A stretch of DNA of 64,000 bases from Ornithorhynchus anatinus (GCF_004115215.2 NC_041751.1:33309958-33373957); one strand, 5' to 3'. Positions 34,346 through 45,616 are shown, counted from the first letter of the stretch. Numbers and translations: made by a program. Notes: generated by a model not told the origin, from the letters alone.

Positions 34346-34605
34346 TTATTAATAATAATAATAATAATAATAATGATGGCATTTGTTAAGCACTTACTAT
34401 GGGCCAAGCACTGGTCTAAGCACTGGGGTAGATACAAGGTAATCATGTTGTCCCACGTGAGGCTCACAGTCTTAATTCCCATTTTACAGATGAGGTAACT
34501 GAGGCACAGAGAAGTTAAGTGACTTGCCCATGACCTCAAACAAATTAGAACCCATGACCTCTGACTCCCAAGCCCGTGCTCTTTCCATTAAGCCTCGCTG
34601 CTTCT
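34346..34605 (-). mobile_element. SINE with (AAT)n tail in the gene 6 intron
   Basis: Reversed copy; the AAT run at 34346-34375 is its tail on the plus strand. Confidence 0.8.
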
Positions 34606-34734
34606 CTAGTTATGCCTGACTGACAGCTGTTGCTCCTTAGTAGGTGTTACAGTGCTCACACCTCCTGGGGTGGATTCAGTGGTGGACCCCTTATCCTGAT
34701 GGCACCGGCATTTACTTTGGGGGTGCTACAAAAA

Positions 34735-35292
34735 ATGGTAGGGGAGACATTAGACTGTATGCTCTCTGTGGACGGGAACCGTGTTAACCAATCCTATCGT
34801 ATAGTATTTTCCCAAGCGCTTAGTGCAAGCCCTCTGAACACAATAAGCATTCAATACATACCAATGACTGATTAGACTTTGCCTAGGAAGATTTGGAAGA
34901 AGACAGATGTGCTTCCTCACAATAAAACTGTCATTAAAGTTACCTACTCACTTCATACAGACTTCATTTCACTTTGAGAAGCACTTAGAGTTTTCCATAG
35001 AGCCATCCACACAATTCCAATTACTGATACTAATACTCGTTTCCTCTACTCCAACTCCCTTCTGCATCACCCTGATTTCTCCCCTTTATTCATCCCCCCT
35101 CCCGGCCCCACAGCACTTACGTATGCATCTGTGATTTATTTATTTATATTCGTGACTTTTTTCCCTTGTAGACGTAAGCTCGTTTGGGCAGGGAATGTGT
35201 CTGTCCACTGATATACTGAACCTCTCCTAAGCGCTTAGTACAGTGCTCCGCATACAGTAAGCATTCAGTAAATATGACTGACCGACTGACTG
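34735..35292 (+). mobile_element. L2 3' fragments in the gene 6 intron
   Basis: Forward tail to 34875 and a second, longer L2 end up to 35292 (GACTGACCGACTGACTGA). Confidence 0.65.
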
Positions 35293-35492
35293 AACTCTCA
35301 CTTCATCAGGTTCCCAGTTCCCTCTGCATCCCTCCAAGCCAGCTCCTGGACCAGAGACACAATCCCCCCTTTCATTCTCAGTGTCTCGCTGATGCCATCG
35401 CACACCGAACCCAGCACAAAGATCCTGTCTCTTAAAGAATCCTCCCCATTCAAACTCAGACACTGAAGATTTCCTACCTTGAATCTACTCAC

Positions 35493-35720
35493 CCAGCTCC
35501 ATCACTGACGCCGGCTGGGAGCACAGCTCACAAACAATCAGACTGAGGCAGCGTTTATCAGCTGCTTTCCTCAACTCTCCACACCTTCGGGGAGTGATTA
35601 GTGTGTGTGCTTATGAATGAGTGAATCGCTGAGCACTAAATCACTCTGACACTCCTCCAACTGGGACATATTTGAAAATGCTCAGACTCCCCTCCCTGCT
35701 GACTTCCAATCTGGGAAAAG
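35493..35720 (-). promoter_or_regulatory. Candidate promoter and noncoding exon 1 of V1R gene 6
   Basis: Minus-strand copy. TAATCA reads from 35600 to 35595 and is followed by a weakened palindrome (CTCCCCGAAGG). The leader ATG is at 35502 and donor GTGAGT at 35492. It faces the gene 6 acceptor 1.6 kb away. Confidence 0.65.
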
Positions 35721-35939
35721 ATGAGCCCGGTGCTTTTTTCCACAGTGCCAAAGTTCTAACTGTCCCATCAAAAATGCCCCTGGAAAGACATGGCAACATC
35801 GGTGCACCTTTCTGTAGGCCCGAGGTCTGACTCAATTCCTCCCCAGCTCTGCCAACATCCCAGACTTTCTGTCTCTCTCTCTCGTGAGTGTCTGACACTC
35901 CCTTTCTCTGGTTCATGACCGACTGAAGATAGTCCTTTG

Positions 35940-36150
35940 CCCCAGCCCAGTTACATGTCTGTATACATGTTCGATTGTTCAGTCAATTACGTATTTTAAT
36001 TCCACTACTGGTAAATATATTTTGTGTCTATCCCACCCATTAGCGAATAAGTTATTTATTGGCAAGGAATTTCTGTCTAGTGGACTATCCCGACTATTTA
36101 GTACAGTGTCTTGGACTTAGTGGGAGATCAATAAATACAAACTAGTACTA
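35940..36150 (+). mobile_element. Old L2 3' end
   Basis: Forward, diverged, ending AATAAATAC. Confidence 0.55.
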
Positions 36151-36540
36151 ACGCCCTTCTCCACCATAGGTGTCATGAGGCACTGGAAGGAAAACCAGCC
36201 TGGAGATAACTCCTTTTCTCTCTCTTTCCCACCACGGGGCCTGATCTTTTCCTTCTCTAGAGTTAGGTGGCAATCTGCCCTGTGGCCCAGTCATATATAC
36301 TTGGACCACACTGTGCCAGGAAAGAGCCTGGCACATCCTCCAGTGAGCTTGTGGAAGGCTGAGAACTGACAGATTCATGTTGGGGAGACATAAAGAGGGG
36401 CTTCATCCAGCCCCGGGTGAGAAGTCAAGGCCCAGTCGATCCATCACCCTGGCTATTGCCCAGAAGGATTCTGGGAGAGAGAGAGAATTTTGAGGAGGTC
36501 CCAATAAACACTGTTCCTTGTACAATGAAAGGTGGAACAC
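36151..36540. other. Unassigned sequence left of the 262-bp insertion
   Basis: No gene or clear repeat seen. Confidence 0.4.
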
Positions 36541-36554
36541 AGAGAGTGACAGTG

Positions 36555-36816
36555 GTAAAAGAGCTGAAATACCAGTGAAGGACATGTAACTTGAGGAGAT
36601 CTGAGGCTAAATGGGGAAGGCTTCCTGGAGGAAATGTGATTTCAGAAGAGCTTTGGTGATCTCTGAATTTTTGACTCACTCTGCTAGACCTTTCCCACCT
36701 TCAAAATCAGCGTGACAATACTCTAAATATCCCAAGAGTCAGTATATACAGTGCTCAGTATTTATGAGACATTTAATTACTGAAAGGAGCTGTGGTCTTA
36801 TAGCAACAGACGATAT
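36555..36816 (+). repeat. 262-bp perfect direct repeat, left (inserted) copy
   Basis: Identical over its full length to 37739-38000. Bracketed by an exact 17-bp direct repeat, AGAGAGTGACAGTGGTA, at 36541-36557 and 36817-36833, resembling a target-site duplication. The content looks L2-derived in part. Confidence 0.9.
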
Positions 36817-36854
36817 AGAGAGTGACAGTGGTATGTTTGAGAGTCGAGAGAAAG

Positions 36855-37575
36855 GGACAAGTCAATCAATCTACTATATTTACTGAGCGCCTATGGAGTT
36901 CAGAGAATATGCTAAGGAACTGGGAAAATGCAATAATTAGGAGACTTTATCTCTGCGTTTAAGGAGCTTTACAATCTAGCAGGGGACAGATGCTAAAATG
37001 ATTTACAGACGGGAGAATAAAGGGGAAGACTTGTGAACATGTTGAGTAATGATAAGGATGGTACTTGTTAAGTGCTTATTATGTGCCAGGCATTGTACTA
37101 AACACTGGGGTGAATACAGTGTCCCTGTCCCACAAGGGGCTCACATCCTAATCCCCATTTTACAGTTGAGGTAACTGAGGCACAGAGAAGTGAAGTGACT
37201 TGCCCAAGGTCACCCAGCTGACAAGTGGAAGAGCCGGTACTAGAACTCAGGTTCTTCTGACTCCCAGGCCCAGGCTCTATCGACTAGACCAAGCTGCTGC
37301 TTGTTTTAATAATGGGTCATTCATTCAATAGTATTTATTGAGCGCTTACTATGTGCAGAGCACTGTACTAAGCGCTTGGGATGAACAAGTCGGCAACAGA
37401 TAGAGACAGTCCCTGCCGTTTGACGGGCTTACAGTCTAATCGGGGGAGACGGACAGACGAGAACAATGGCAATAAAAGTCATATAAGTCGATACGTATAG
37501 AAATTCTATCGGTGGTTTGGAGTACACAAGTCCAGGCGCAGAAGTGCTGAGGGGGCAGGTGTGAGGATAGAAGCC
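36855..37575 (-). mobile_element. L2, SINE and young L2 between the 262-bp copies
   Basis: Reversed L2 36855-37045, reversed SINE 37050-37305, young reversed L2 37316-37575. Confidence 0.75.
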
Positions 37576-37738
37576 GGGGAAAACAATTTGGGAGGGAAAA
37601 ATACATGCTCCCACTTCTAAAAAGCTTACACTCTACCAGGGAAAATGGACATTAAAACAAATTACAGAGAGTAATAGATTGTAAAAATATGTACATCGGT
37701 GCTATCATTGGGTGTGAATACTTAAATGTTCAGAAGGT

Positions 37739-38000
37739 GTAAAAGAGCTGAAATACCAGTGAAGGACATGTAACTTGAGGAGATCTGAGGCTAAATGGGG
37801 AAGGCTTCCTGGAGGAAATGTGATTTCAGAAGAGCTTTGGTGATCTCTGAATTTTTGACTCACTCTGCTAGACCTTTCCCACCTTCAAAATCAGCGTGAC
37901 AATACTCTAAATATCCCAAGAGTCAGTATATACAGTGCTCAGTATTTATGAGACATTTAATTACTGAAAGGAGCTGTGGTCTTATAGCAACAGACGATAT
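37739..38000 (+). repeat. 262-bp perfect direct repeat, right (donor) copy
   Basis: Lies in continuous minus-oriented L2-like sequence and has no flanking 17-bp repeat, so it is the likely source of the left copy. Confidence 0.85.
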
Positions 38001-38126
38001 GAATCAGAAAAGAATTTGAAATTTATCAGTGGATTACAGTGAGAGAAAAACAAATAGAAAACCTTGACAATGACAGAAAGACTAATTTTGAGTCTATGTT
38101 ATGTTCCACAGCCGGCTAATAAATCA

Positions 38127-38178
38127 CACAGATTTTAGAGATGAAAATCTCACAGATTTTAGAGTTGAAAATCTCACA
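38127..38178. repeat. Short tandem duplication
   Basis: A 24-base unit beginning ACAGATTTTAGAG occurs twice, differing at one base. Confidence 0.85.
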
Positions 38179-38223
38179 GCAGTGGGAGAACAAGGATGGC
38201 AGACCAAGAGTCACAGTTCTGGA

Positions 38224-38965
38224 TCAAAGAAGCTACATGGCATAGTGGATAGAGCATGGACCTGGGAGTCAGAAGTTCCTCAGTTCTAATCCCTGCTCCA
38301 CCACTTGTCTGCTATGTGACCTTGGGCAAGTCATTTTACTTCTCTGGGACTCAGTTATCTCATCTGTAAAGTGGGGATAGGGATTGTGAGCCTTACGACA
38401 TGGACTGTGTCCAAATCAATTTTCTTGTGTACACCATAGAGTTTAGTACAGTGCCTGGCAATAATAATGTTGGTCTTTGTTAGGCGATTACTCTGTGCAG
38501 AGCACTGTTCTAAGCATTGGGGGAGATCCAGGGTAATCAGGTCGTCCCGTGTGAAGCTCGCAGTTAATCCCCATTTTGCAGGGAGATGAGTCTCTGACCT
38601 CCTGTATCAATCAATCAATCAATTAAACACATTTATTGGCTGCTGTGTGAAGAGCACTGTACTAAGCACTTGGGAGAGTACACTATAACAGAGTTTGGTA
38701 GACACATTCCCTGCCCACAGTTAGCTTACAGTCTAGAGGGAGAGACAGACATTTATATAAGTAAATAAATTATGGCTACGTACATAAGTGCTGTGGGGCT
38801 GAGGGAGGGGTGAATAAAGGGTGCAAATCCAAGTACCAGGGAGACACAGAAGGGATAGGGAGAGAAGGAAATGAGGGTCTAGTTGGGAAAGGCCCCATGG
38901 AGGAGAAGTGTCTTCAGTAAGGGTTTGAAGGTGGGGAGAATGATCATCTTTGCCTTTCTAGCCTC
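38224..38965. mobile_element. SINE, SINE and L2 block
   Basis: Forward SINE 38224-38458, truncated by a reversed partial SINE 38459-38605; then a reversed L2 3' region 38605-38965. Confidence 0.75.
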
Positions 38966-39020
38966 CTTGATTAATGATTAATGATGACTTCCCTGAGACC
39001 CTCAGGCGGACCCAGATCAG

Positions 39021-39274
39021 AAATAATAATGTTGGTATTTGTTAAGCGCTTACTATTTGTTAAGAGCACTGTTCTAAGCGCTGGGGTAGATTCAGGGTAA
39101 TCAGGTCGTCCCACGTGAGGCTCACAGTTAATCTCCATTTTCCAGATGAGGTAACTGAGGCACAGAGAAGTTAAGTGACTTGCCCACAGTCACACAGGTG
39201 ACAAGTGGCAGAGGCTGGATTCGAACCCATGACCTCTGACTCCCAAGCCCGGGCTCTTTCCACTGAGCCACGAA
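39021..39274 (-). mobile_element. SINE abutting pseudogene 7
   Basis: Near-complete reversed copy that ends where the receptor C-terminus should finish. Confidence 0.8.
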
Positions 39275-39775
39275 TGGAAGAGTCTGTAATGATACCAGTA
39301 ATTCTCTGTTCCATAAGAGTCTCATCTTCCTATCACTGTGAATCATCAAGAAGGGACTGATGATCGAGAAAGTGGGTGACCAGACCATGGAGAGGAGATT
39401 TTTCTTGCCTGTTTGGTGAAACGACGAACATGACTGTCTGTTGTCCCTAAATGATGACCAGGGCAGCAAATCTCTTGGCCTCTCTGACCTCAGGCATCTC
39501 CCTGGGGGACCAGCTGGCTGCTCCCATGAAGTCTTCAACAAAAACATCACGGCCAGACAATGCAGCCGCAACGGTGAGGGCAGTGAGGGCTGAGGTAAGC
39601 CACTGAACAATACTTAAGGCTAAATATACTAAAGGTTTGATCGCTAGTACTGTTTTGGGGGGCTTGTTACCTGTAGTTGATGTAGAATTAACATCAAACA
39701 GCAGATTGAACGCTCAGGAGAGGACCCAGAAGGGAGGATGCATTTGGGTAATTTGGCCTTGGCTCTTGCTCCCAG
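39275..39775 (-). pseudogene. V1R pseudogene 7, minus strand, broken and 5'-truncated
   Basis: Translated pieces on the minus strand match a receptor from about residue 120 onward: AKAKLPKCILPS near 39770-39730, then MPEV, then SPFLMIHSDRKMRLLW near the 3' end. The frame changes several times, a stop lies soon after the first block, and part of intracellular loop 3 (the HRHHRQVRHLHG stretch) is missing. A SINE abuts the 3' end at 39272. To the right (39776-39900) lies not the N-terminal part but sequence normally found far upstream of a group B promoter, so the promoter, first exon and N-terminal coding region were deleted. Confidence 0.9.
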
Positions 39776-40040
39776 AGATGCCCCCCTGAGAGGCATGGCA
39801 GCATCAATGTCATACCCTGCAGACTTGGGGACATCTAAGTCCCCACCCACAGCCCAGCGGTGCGAGAAGCCAAGTCTGGGTTTCCAGTGTGTGTCTGACA
39901 CTCACCCTCAGGTCACACACAGCCGCAAATGCTCCTATGTTAGAACTTTCCATCAGTCCCCTCCCTGCATACCTCTACCTGTTAGATTTTCATCTCTCCC
40001 TCTCTCGCTGCTATGCTGAGGAATTCTGGAATGTGTATGT
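39776..40040 (-). repeat. Distal V1R upstream flank attached to pseudogene 7
   Basis: The reverse complement matches the region that lies 50-200 bases upstream of the group B promoters (for example 54030-54170). Confidence 0.65.
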
Positions 40041-40044
40041 GAAG

Positions 40045-40655
40045 CTGCATTACACTGAGCATGGGCCTGAGAGTCAGAAGGTCATGGGTTCTAATCCCCA
40101 CTCTGCCACTTGTCTGCTGTGTGCTTTGTCTTCACTTATCTGTGCCTCAGTTGCCTCATCTGTAAAATGGGAATTGAGACTGAGCCCCACTTGGTGTCGG
40201 GTCCATACCCAAACTGATTTGCTACACCCCAGCACTTCATTCATTCATTCAATAGTATTTATTGAGCGCTTACTACGTGCAGAGCACTGTATGAGCGCTT
40301 GGAATGTACAATTCGGCAACAGATAGAGACAATCCCCGCCCAGTGACGGGCTCACAGTCTAATCGGGGGAGACAGACGGCCGAGCAAAACAGAACAAAAC
40401 AGAAACAAGACAACATTATCATGATAAATAGAATCTAGGGGATGTACACCTCATTAACAAAATAAATAGAGTAGTAAATAATATATAAACATATATAAAT
40501 GCATATTTATGTATTTATGTGTTCATTTTATATATGCATATGTGTATATATGCACATATATATGTTATATATATATATATAAACAGCACTTAGTACACTG
40601 CCTTGTATATAGTAAGAACTTAACAAATACCATTATTATTATTATTATTATACGT
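40045..40655 (+). mobile_element. SINE split by a young L2 insertion
   Basis: The SINE is interrupted at CAGCACTT; a reversed L2 with an AT-rich extension occupies 40236-40583, and CAGCACTT is repeated at its far side as the target duplication. Confidence 0.8.
40485..40582. repeat. AT-rich tract
   Basis: TATATA and ATTTATGT runs at the left end of the L2 insertion. Confidence 0.8.
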
Positions 40656-41049
40656 ATATTCTGTCTTTCACTAAACACATATTCATCCACTTGTCAAGTC
40701 AATTATTTCTTTTAGTTCTGCTAGTAGCAAATATATGTGTGTCTTCCTCCTCATTAGAGTGCAAGTTCTTTGACATGGACTCTGTCTTGGACAACTATTG
40801 CCTCACCCTGGTGCTTAGTACAGTGCCTTGGGCTTATTTAGGCAATGGCACAGAAGTATCTTCAGTCAACAGGGATGAGAGAAGGGGAGTATCAGACACA
40901 CACCAGAAGGACAGGCAGTCTAGGATCCTGACGGAGCTGCAAACCATCCAGAACCTGCAGGATGGGCCACTGAGGCTGCCATGTCTCTCCAGAGGCATTG
41001 CTTGCAGGTCAGTTAGCACTGCTGCACTGTGGGGGAAACACTCAGGGCT

Positions 41050-41262
41050 CATCTTGTCCCTGATTGGTGAGCAGCAGGGAGGGGACTCTGAGAGCTTCCA
41101 GAGATGTCCCAGTTTAAATGTCAGAGTGGCTTAGTGCTTAGAGATTCACTCATTCATACGCACGCACACTAATGGCTTCCCGAGGGAGGGGAGAAATGAG
41201 GAAAGTGGCCAATAAATGGTGCCTACAAGCCGCCCTCCCAGCCAGCACCAAGATGGAGAGGG
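41050..41262 (+). promoter_or_regulatory. Candidate promoter and noncoding exon 1 of V1R gene 8
   Basis: This copy has the exact two-base-spaced palindrome TCCCGAGGGA at 41178-41187, the classic Olf/EBF spacing. The neighbouring homeodomain site is altered to TAATGG. Leader ATG at 41253, donor GTGAGT at 41263. Confidence 0.66.
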
Positions 41263-41760
41263 GTGAGTAGGAAAAAGCCCTGTCTCTGTCAGTGCAGATT
41301 CAGGGGTTTCCATAGGAACCCTGTGGCTTTGAACTGGAGCTCCAGGGGACATCAAGGCTGGGCTGTTCACCCCTGAAGAGCCTTCTCCCAGGGCTCCCAC
41401 CTTCCCATTCCCGGGACCTGTGAAGCAGAGGCCCCCTCGGCCTCAGACTGGATCACCTCCTGTTTGAAGTCCCAGAAAAGAATCCCTTTTATTCTCCGTG
41501 TGTAGAGGGCATAGTTTTGCGATTCAGATAGCCACGACGAGCTCGGAACGGTTCCCAGATTCGGCTTGCAGGGAGGACTGGGGCCGAGAGAGGCGGCTGC
41601 ACAGCACACATCTCCCTGGGTCCCACGGTTTTCCTTTCTTCCTTCCGAAGGTGTTTCCCCCAGGGTAGCGGGGCTGCGGTGATCGTGGCCTGGGAGAAGT
41701 CGGTTCCTGTCACTTCTCAAGCACCTTCCACTCTCGCAGTGACGATTTTCCCTCTCGTAG

Positions 41761-41857
41761 GAGCAGAATGGCTATTGTGGACAGTAAGTGCAGGACCCAG
41801 AAATCCCCCTTTCAATCCTGGTGGCTAGGACAGAGCTGGAGGCAGAAGCTTACAAAG
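41761..41857 (+). other. Candidate second noncoding exon, gene 8
   Basis: Bounded by a pyrimidine-rich acceptor ending TAG at 41760 and a donor GTAAGA at 41858. Shorter (97 nt) and more diverged than the gene 9 and 11 copies, yet both splice sites are kept. Use in transcripts is inferred. Confidence 0.5.
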
Positions 41858-41904
41858 GTAAGAGTCCCGTCTTCCTTTTAATATCCTACTCCCCCGACAT
41901 ATCG

Positions 41905-42585
41905 ATCGGTATGTACTGAGCACCCACTGTGTGCAGGACACTGTTAAGGGCTTGAGTAAATATGGGTGAGGAAGAGATATGTTCGCAGCCTCAAGGATCA
42001 TTCAACCAGTCAATCATATTGAGTGATTACTGTGAGCAGAGCACTGTACTAAACATTTGGGAAAATATAATAAAATTAGAAGAAAGGATATTTGCCCTTA
42101 AGGAGCTTACAGTCTAGAGGGGAGGCTAGCAGACTCAAGCCATTCACAAGGAATTGATAGCAGGAGTGTGAAAGTTCAATGTAAATTGACTCAAGTTGAG
42201 ACCATGGTTACCTTGTTAAGGGCAGTAAATAATCATAAGTGCATAAGTGCATAATAGATGTGACCGGCGAAGGCCTTCTGGAAGAGGTGGGTTTTAGGTG
42301 GGTTTTGACGAACCATAGAGCTGCCGGTTTGAAGGGGGAGGGATTTCCAGGGAGGGAAATGGGTGAATTCCAAAGGCTGGGTATTGGAGAGGTGAGGTGG
42401 AGGCACAGTCATCAGATAAGCTGGGGAGGAATAGTGCTTCGGATTCCTCAACTGTGAAATGGGGATACCTGTTCTCCCTCCTATTTAGATTGTGAGCCCC
42501 AAGCAGGTTAGGTAGCGGGTCTGACCTAAGAGACTTGTACCTACCCCAACACTGGTTTGACCCACAGGAAGCACTTACAAATACT
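41905..42585. mobile_element. Reversed L2 pieces and SINE tail, gene 8 intron
   Basis: L2 fragments 41905-42400; diverged forward SINE 3' part 42450-42585. Confidence 0.6.
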
Positions 42586-42764
42586 GGGAAAAAAAGGAAC
42601 AGGATATAGGAAGTTGCCCCTCTCAGGATGGCCCCTGGAGAGTTTCCAGTACCTTTCCAGTCTCGGCTATGGGAGGGAGAGCCAAGCAGAGGCCTACCTA
42701 TTCCATTCCTAGCTTGGGCAGTAGCTAGTGAGTGGAAGGCAATCTGCTACAAGTCAAAACTCAC

Positions 42765-43022
42765 CCATGCTGGACAACAGAGGCATGGGAGAGAGTCGAG
42801 GGCAGAGACTCAAGTTTCCTGTGCGCAAGAAGGCAACGGGAAACCACATCTGTATTTTTACGGAGAAAACTCTATGGATACACTACCAGAACGATTGCGG
42901 TTGGAGGTGGGGAGCTCCGGGAGAGATTCGTTCAATCCTATCTATTGAGCGCTTACTCCGGGCAGAGAGATGTGTCCGTGGAGTCGCTATGGATCGGAGA
43001 TGACTCAACAGCTTAAGACAAA
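42765..43022 (+). mobile_element. RTE/BovB-like LINE 3' end
   Basis: Carries the RTE-type pattern GGCAACGGGAAACCACATCT, then GTCGCTATGGATCGGAGATG near 42980, resembling the BovB and AfroSINE tail (GTCGCTATGAGTCGG-type). A short reversed L2 piece (about 42929-42968) interrupts it. The only non-L2, non-MIR element I recognise here. Confidence 0.55.
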
Positions 43023-43147
43023 GCATGGAGAGTTGAGGGAGGAGAGAGTTGATAAAAAAAGAGGGAGAGAGGTGATCTCCACATAGTCGAGTGTAAGCTC
43101 CTTATAGGCAGGGAACGTGCCTACTAACTCTGGTTTTGTTTTTAAAA

Positions 43148-43485
43148 TGACATTTGGGTAAGCGCTTACTGTGTGCCAGTCACTGTACTAAGCGCTGGGA
43201 GTAGATACAAGCTAATCAGGTTGCACACGGTCCCTGTCCCAAATGGGGATCACAGTCTTGATTCCCATTTTACAGATGAGGGAATTGAGGCACAGAGAAG
43301 TTAAGTGAATTGCCCGGGATCACACAGCAGACAAGTGGTGGAGCCGGGATTAGAACCCAAGTACTTCTGACTTCCAGGCCCATGCTCTATCCACTGGACA
43401 ATCCTGCTTCTCTTTTATATTGTACTCTACCAAACACTTAATATAGTGCTCGGCACACAGTAAGTCCTCAATAAATAAAATCCAT
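43148..43485. mobile_element. Reversed SINE followed by L2 tail
   Basis: SINE 43148-43412, forward L2 end to 43485. Confidence 0.78.
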
Positions 43486-43834
43486 TAATCGATAGCTCCT
43501 CCTCCCTCTTCCACCCTTTCCTTCTGGGAACTGCTCATGTCCAGGGATAACTGGGAGGTTAATGGGTCTCTGTATCAGATCCCCAGCATCAACAGTCATG
43601 TCAACTGCTACTAATATTGATGATAATGATCGTATCTGTAAAACACTTAGCACGTGCCAGGCACTAAGAGCTGAAGCACTGTACTAAGTACTGAGCACTG
43701 AACTAAGTGCTGAGCACTAAGCCATGGGGGCCAAAACTGCACCTGCTGCTTTCTCAGTCTCTGTCCCGATCATTATACTCTGGAACCAGATAACATAGAC
43801 AGCCTCCTGAAAATAACCCTAGCTTTCATCAATT

Positions 43835-44070
43835 AATCAATTATATTTACTGAGTGCTTACTGTGTGTAGAGCTCTGTATTACACTATAACAATTTTACA
43901 TATTCCCTGCCCACAGAGAGCTTACAGTCTAGAGGGGTAGACAGACTGAAAGCTCATTGTGGGCAGGAAATATGTCTGTTTATTGTTATAATGTACTCTT
44001 CCAAGTCCTTAGTACAGTGTTCTGCACACAGTAAGTGCTCAATAAATATGATTGAATGAATGAATATAAA
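43835..44070. mobile_element. L2 3' ends in both orientations
   Basis: Reversed piece 43835-43945 and forward tail 43953-44070 ending in (GAAT)n. Confidence 0.75.
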
Positions 44071-44395
44071 TAAATCAATCACATATATGGAATCAGCCAG
44101 TGAACCGCTAGGAGGGTTGGAAGGGATGAAAGATAACTGCTTCTGTTTGCAGGAGGCATTGATAGTTTTTGGATAAAAACATGAGCAGTGTTCTTTTCAT
44201 GCTGTTCCTTATGGAAGGGAAAAATTGATGATGATTAGCTACAGTCCAACCTGATTAACAGATAAAATATATGAATTTTAATTCTACTTCAAAGCATATA
44301 ATAATAATGATGATGGCATCTGTTAAGCGCTTACTATGTACAAAGCATATATATATAGTATAAAATACTCATATTTGTGTTCTAGTAAACTTCTC

Positions 44396-44648
44396 TCTTG
44401 CTCTCTCTATCCTTCCTCTCTTCCCACTCCACACCCCTCTTTCCCTCCTTCTTTCCTTCCTTCTCCTTTCCTCTTTCCTTCCCCTCTACTTTCCCTGCCT
44501 CCTTCTCTTCCTTCTTCACCCATTCCTTCCGGATTTCCTCTTCTCATTCTTTCTCTCTCCCCTTGTTTTGGCCCTCTTTTCTTCCCTTCTTCTTCCCTCC
44601 CCCACTTCCATTCCTCCCTTCCTTCCGCTCTCACCCCTTTCCTCCTAG
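44396..44648 (+). repeat. Polypyrimidine tract before the gene 8 acceptor
   Basis: About 250 bases of almost pure C/T. Homologous tracts at 49985-50404, 56905-57359 and 62170-62551 precede genes 9-11, the gene 9 one with long (CCTT)n runs. Confidence 0.9.
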
Positions 44649-44695
44649 GTCATTCTGGAAAAGGCGTCCGCTGGTCGTAATTGAAGTTCGAGACA

Positions 44696-45616
44696 ATGGA
44701 TGAGGCTGAGCTCTCTTTTGGGATCATGATGCTATTTCAGATCAGCATCGGGGTCTCCGGGAATGTCTTCCTCTTCCTGTTTTATAGCCACATGACCTCT
44801 ATCAGTCACAAACCCAGTTCCTCAGACCTGATCCTCGCCCACCTGGCCTTAGCTAATACCATAACCCTTCTCATCAGGGGAATCCCAGACACCTTGTTTG
44901 TTTGGGGGCTGAGAAATTTCCTGGACACTGCTGGGTGCAAAATGGTATTTTACCTCTACCGAGTGTGCCGGGGTCTTACCATCTGCACCACCTGCCTCCT
45001 AAGCATCTTCCAGGCCATCACCATCAGCCCCAGCACTTCCTGGTGGGCAGGAAGAAAAACTAAATTACCCAAATGTATCCTTCCCTCCTTTGTCATCTTC
45101 TGGATTCTCAATATGCTGATTGATTTTCATACGCTGATAGTTGTGACAGGCCCCCATAATGCTCGCATCCACCAGGACATGAAATATTGTTCTCTAGGCA
45201 ATGCCAGTGCACGAGCTACCTTGATATTTTCCGTTGTACTCTCCCTGCGAGACCTGTTCTTCGTGGGGCTCATGAGCGTGGCCAGTGTCTACATGGTGTT
45301 TGTCCTGTACAGCCACCACCGGCAGGTTCGACACCTCCACAGGCCCGGTCGCTCCCCCGGGGTGATGCCCGAGGTCCGAGCGGCCAAGAGAGTCATCTCC
45401 TTGGTCACCCTCTACGTCTTCCTCTATGGGCGACAGACAGTCATGCTGGCCGCTATGCTAAATGTGAAACAGAATTCCCCTCTGCTGGTGGACTGTCACA
45501 TGCTATTGTCATTCACTTTCTCAGCCATCAGTCCCTTTCTGATTATCCACAGTGATGGGAGAATAAGAATACTCTGGAAAACGGAATCTCCTGCTTCTAA
45601 CCTGAATCCCTCATAG
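44696..45616 (+). CDS. V1R gene 8, intact vomeronasal type-1 receptor (group B)
   Basis: 306 residues starting MDEAELSFG, the same start as the other group B genes; the open frame extends 15 nt further up but without another ATG. The signature is TTCLLSIFQAITISP at 98-112, with Cys81 and Cys165. The glycosylation sequon (NAS, 169-171) lies after the second-loop cysteine, unlike group A. Departures from its closest relative, gene 9, include Cys91 after the YRV motif, YSHH for the usual HRHH in intracellular loop 3, and HRPGR for HGPGR. The acceptor ends at 44648, 47 nt before the ATG, behind a 250-nt pyrimidine tract. The first exon donor is at 41263 and a candidate second noncoding exon is at 41761-41857. 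Confidence 0.97.
   Translation: MDEAELSFGIMMLFQISIGVSGNVFLFLFYSHMTSISHKPSSSDLILAHLALANTITLLIRGIPDTLFVWGLRNFLDTAGCKMVFYLYRVCRGLTICTTCLLSIFQAITISPSTSWWAGRKTKLPKCILPSFVIFWILNMLIDFHTLIVVTGPHNARIHQDMKYCSLGNASARATLIFSVVLSLRDLFFVGLMSVASVYMVFVLYSHHRQVRHLHRPGRSPGVMPEVRAAKRVISLVTLYVFLYGRQTVMLAAMLNVKQNSPLLVDCHMLLSFTFSAISPFLIIHSDGRIRILWKTESPASNLNPS

Noticed and set aside
40509-40715. Small Tyr/Ile-rich open frame near 40.5 kb
   Set aside because: Translation of a TATATA tract.
44681-44695. Five-codon N-terminal extension of gene 8 (and three codons in gene 10)
   Set aside because: The extension starts with TTG, not ATG; paralogs start at the downstream ATG.
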